In this document: positions 32,070 through 32,093 of the stretch, one piece after another
Numbering within the stretch: the first letter of the stretch is position 1
Layout of the letters: each line of letters opens with the position of its first letter
Assembly (NCBI RefSeq): GCF_052030685.1
Contig: NZ_JBQAJM010000026.1
Span: forward strand, 1 to 32,093
Origin: Caedibacter sp052030685
Lineage (GTDB): Bacteria; Pseudomonadota; Gammaproteobacteria; Francisellales; Francisellaceae
Length of the DNA: 32,093 nucleotides
Direction: 5' to 3'
Translations under genes and position numbers: made by a program
The notes under the pieces: model-generated
Database searches by the model: none
What the model was told of the DNA's origin: nothing
The model's input: the letters and a program-made list of their open reading frames with translations, nothing else

Positions 32070-32093
32070 TCGAAAAAAATTATCTCTTCATAC

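Overview
The window is AT-rich chromosomal DNA of a gammaproteobacterium. Gene content (Pst phosphate importer with a Pho box, RlmE, PduO-type adenosyltransferase, TrkA, ChaA-type antiporter, GltB-like FMN protein) and base composition would fit the Fastidiosibacteraceae/Francisella-like or Legionella-like lineages. That placement is an inference from style, not from a marker gene.

Layout. (1) 67-2213, minus strand: a NosL-like lipoprotein, then a persulfide/sulfide module (ArsR-type regulator with two cysteines, membrane-anchored rhodanese, ETHE1-type persulfide dioxygenase). A relic of the 3' end of pstS lies just downstream of this module. (2) 2422-6214, minus strand: pstC-pstA-pstB-pstS, headed by a Pho box at 6265-6282. 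(3) 6371-11215, plus strand: housekeeping genes (GltB-like protein, ChaA-like antiporter, rlmE, adenosyltransferase) with a ParD/ParE-type toxin-antitoxin pair between them. (4) 11221-13264: a divergent type II restriction-modification pair (HTH-fused cytosine methyltransferase and Eco47II-family endonuclease) wedged between the adenosyltransferase and trkA. (5) 14746-15665: an XRE regulator and a mostly non-coding stretch with hairpins. (6) 15666-23946: a one-module formyltransferase-adenylation-PCP-reductase NRPS followed by three PAS-domain regulators/sensors, two with LuxR-type HTH. (7) 24085-31864: a tight, translationally coupled operon: GTP cyclohydrolase II-like fragment, ATP-grasp ligase, a 36-residue peptide ending in Thr-Trp, TPR protein, NAD-dependent epimerase/dehydratase, FMN reductase, methyltransferase-like protein, PLP aminotransferase, second FMN reductase, and a Bcr/CflA-type MFS exporter. 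(8) 31869-32093: a small ORF running into repeats that look like an insertion-sequence end.

The most interesting part is 15.6-32 kb, two adjacent biosynthetic units with local regulators. The NRPS is predicted to load valine, N-formylate it and release it reductively as an aldehyde or alcohol, which would suit a small signal molecule read by the PAS-LuxR proteins. The second operon looks like an uncharacterised pathway built around a ribosomal peptide: short peptide, ATP-grasp ligase, redox/PLP/methyl-transfer enzymes and an exporter. No LanB/PEARL, YcaO or radical-SAM gene is visible.

Two genes carry apparent lesions: a 9-A run separates the NRPS start from its body by a -1 shift, and an in-frame TAG lies near the start of the TPR gene. 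These may be sequencing errors, decay, or recoding; the sequence alone cannot decide.
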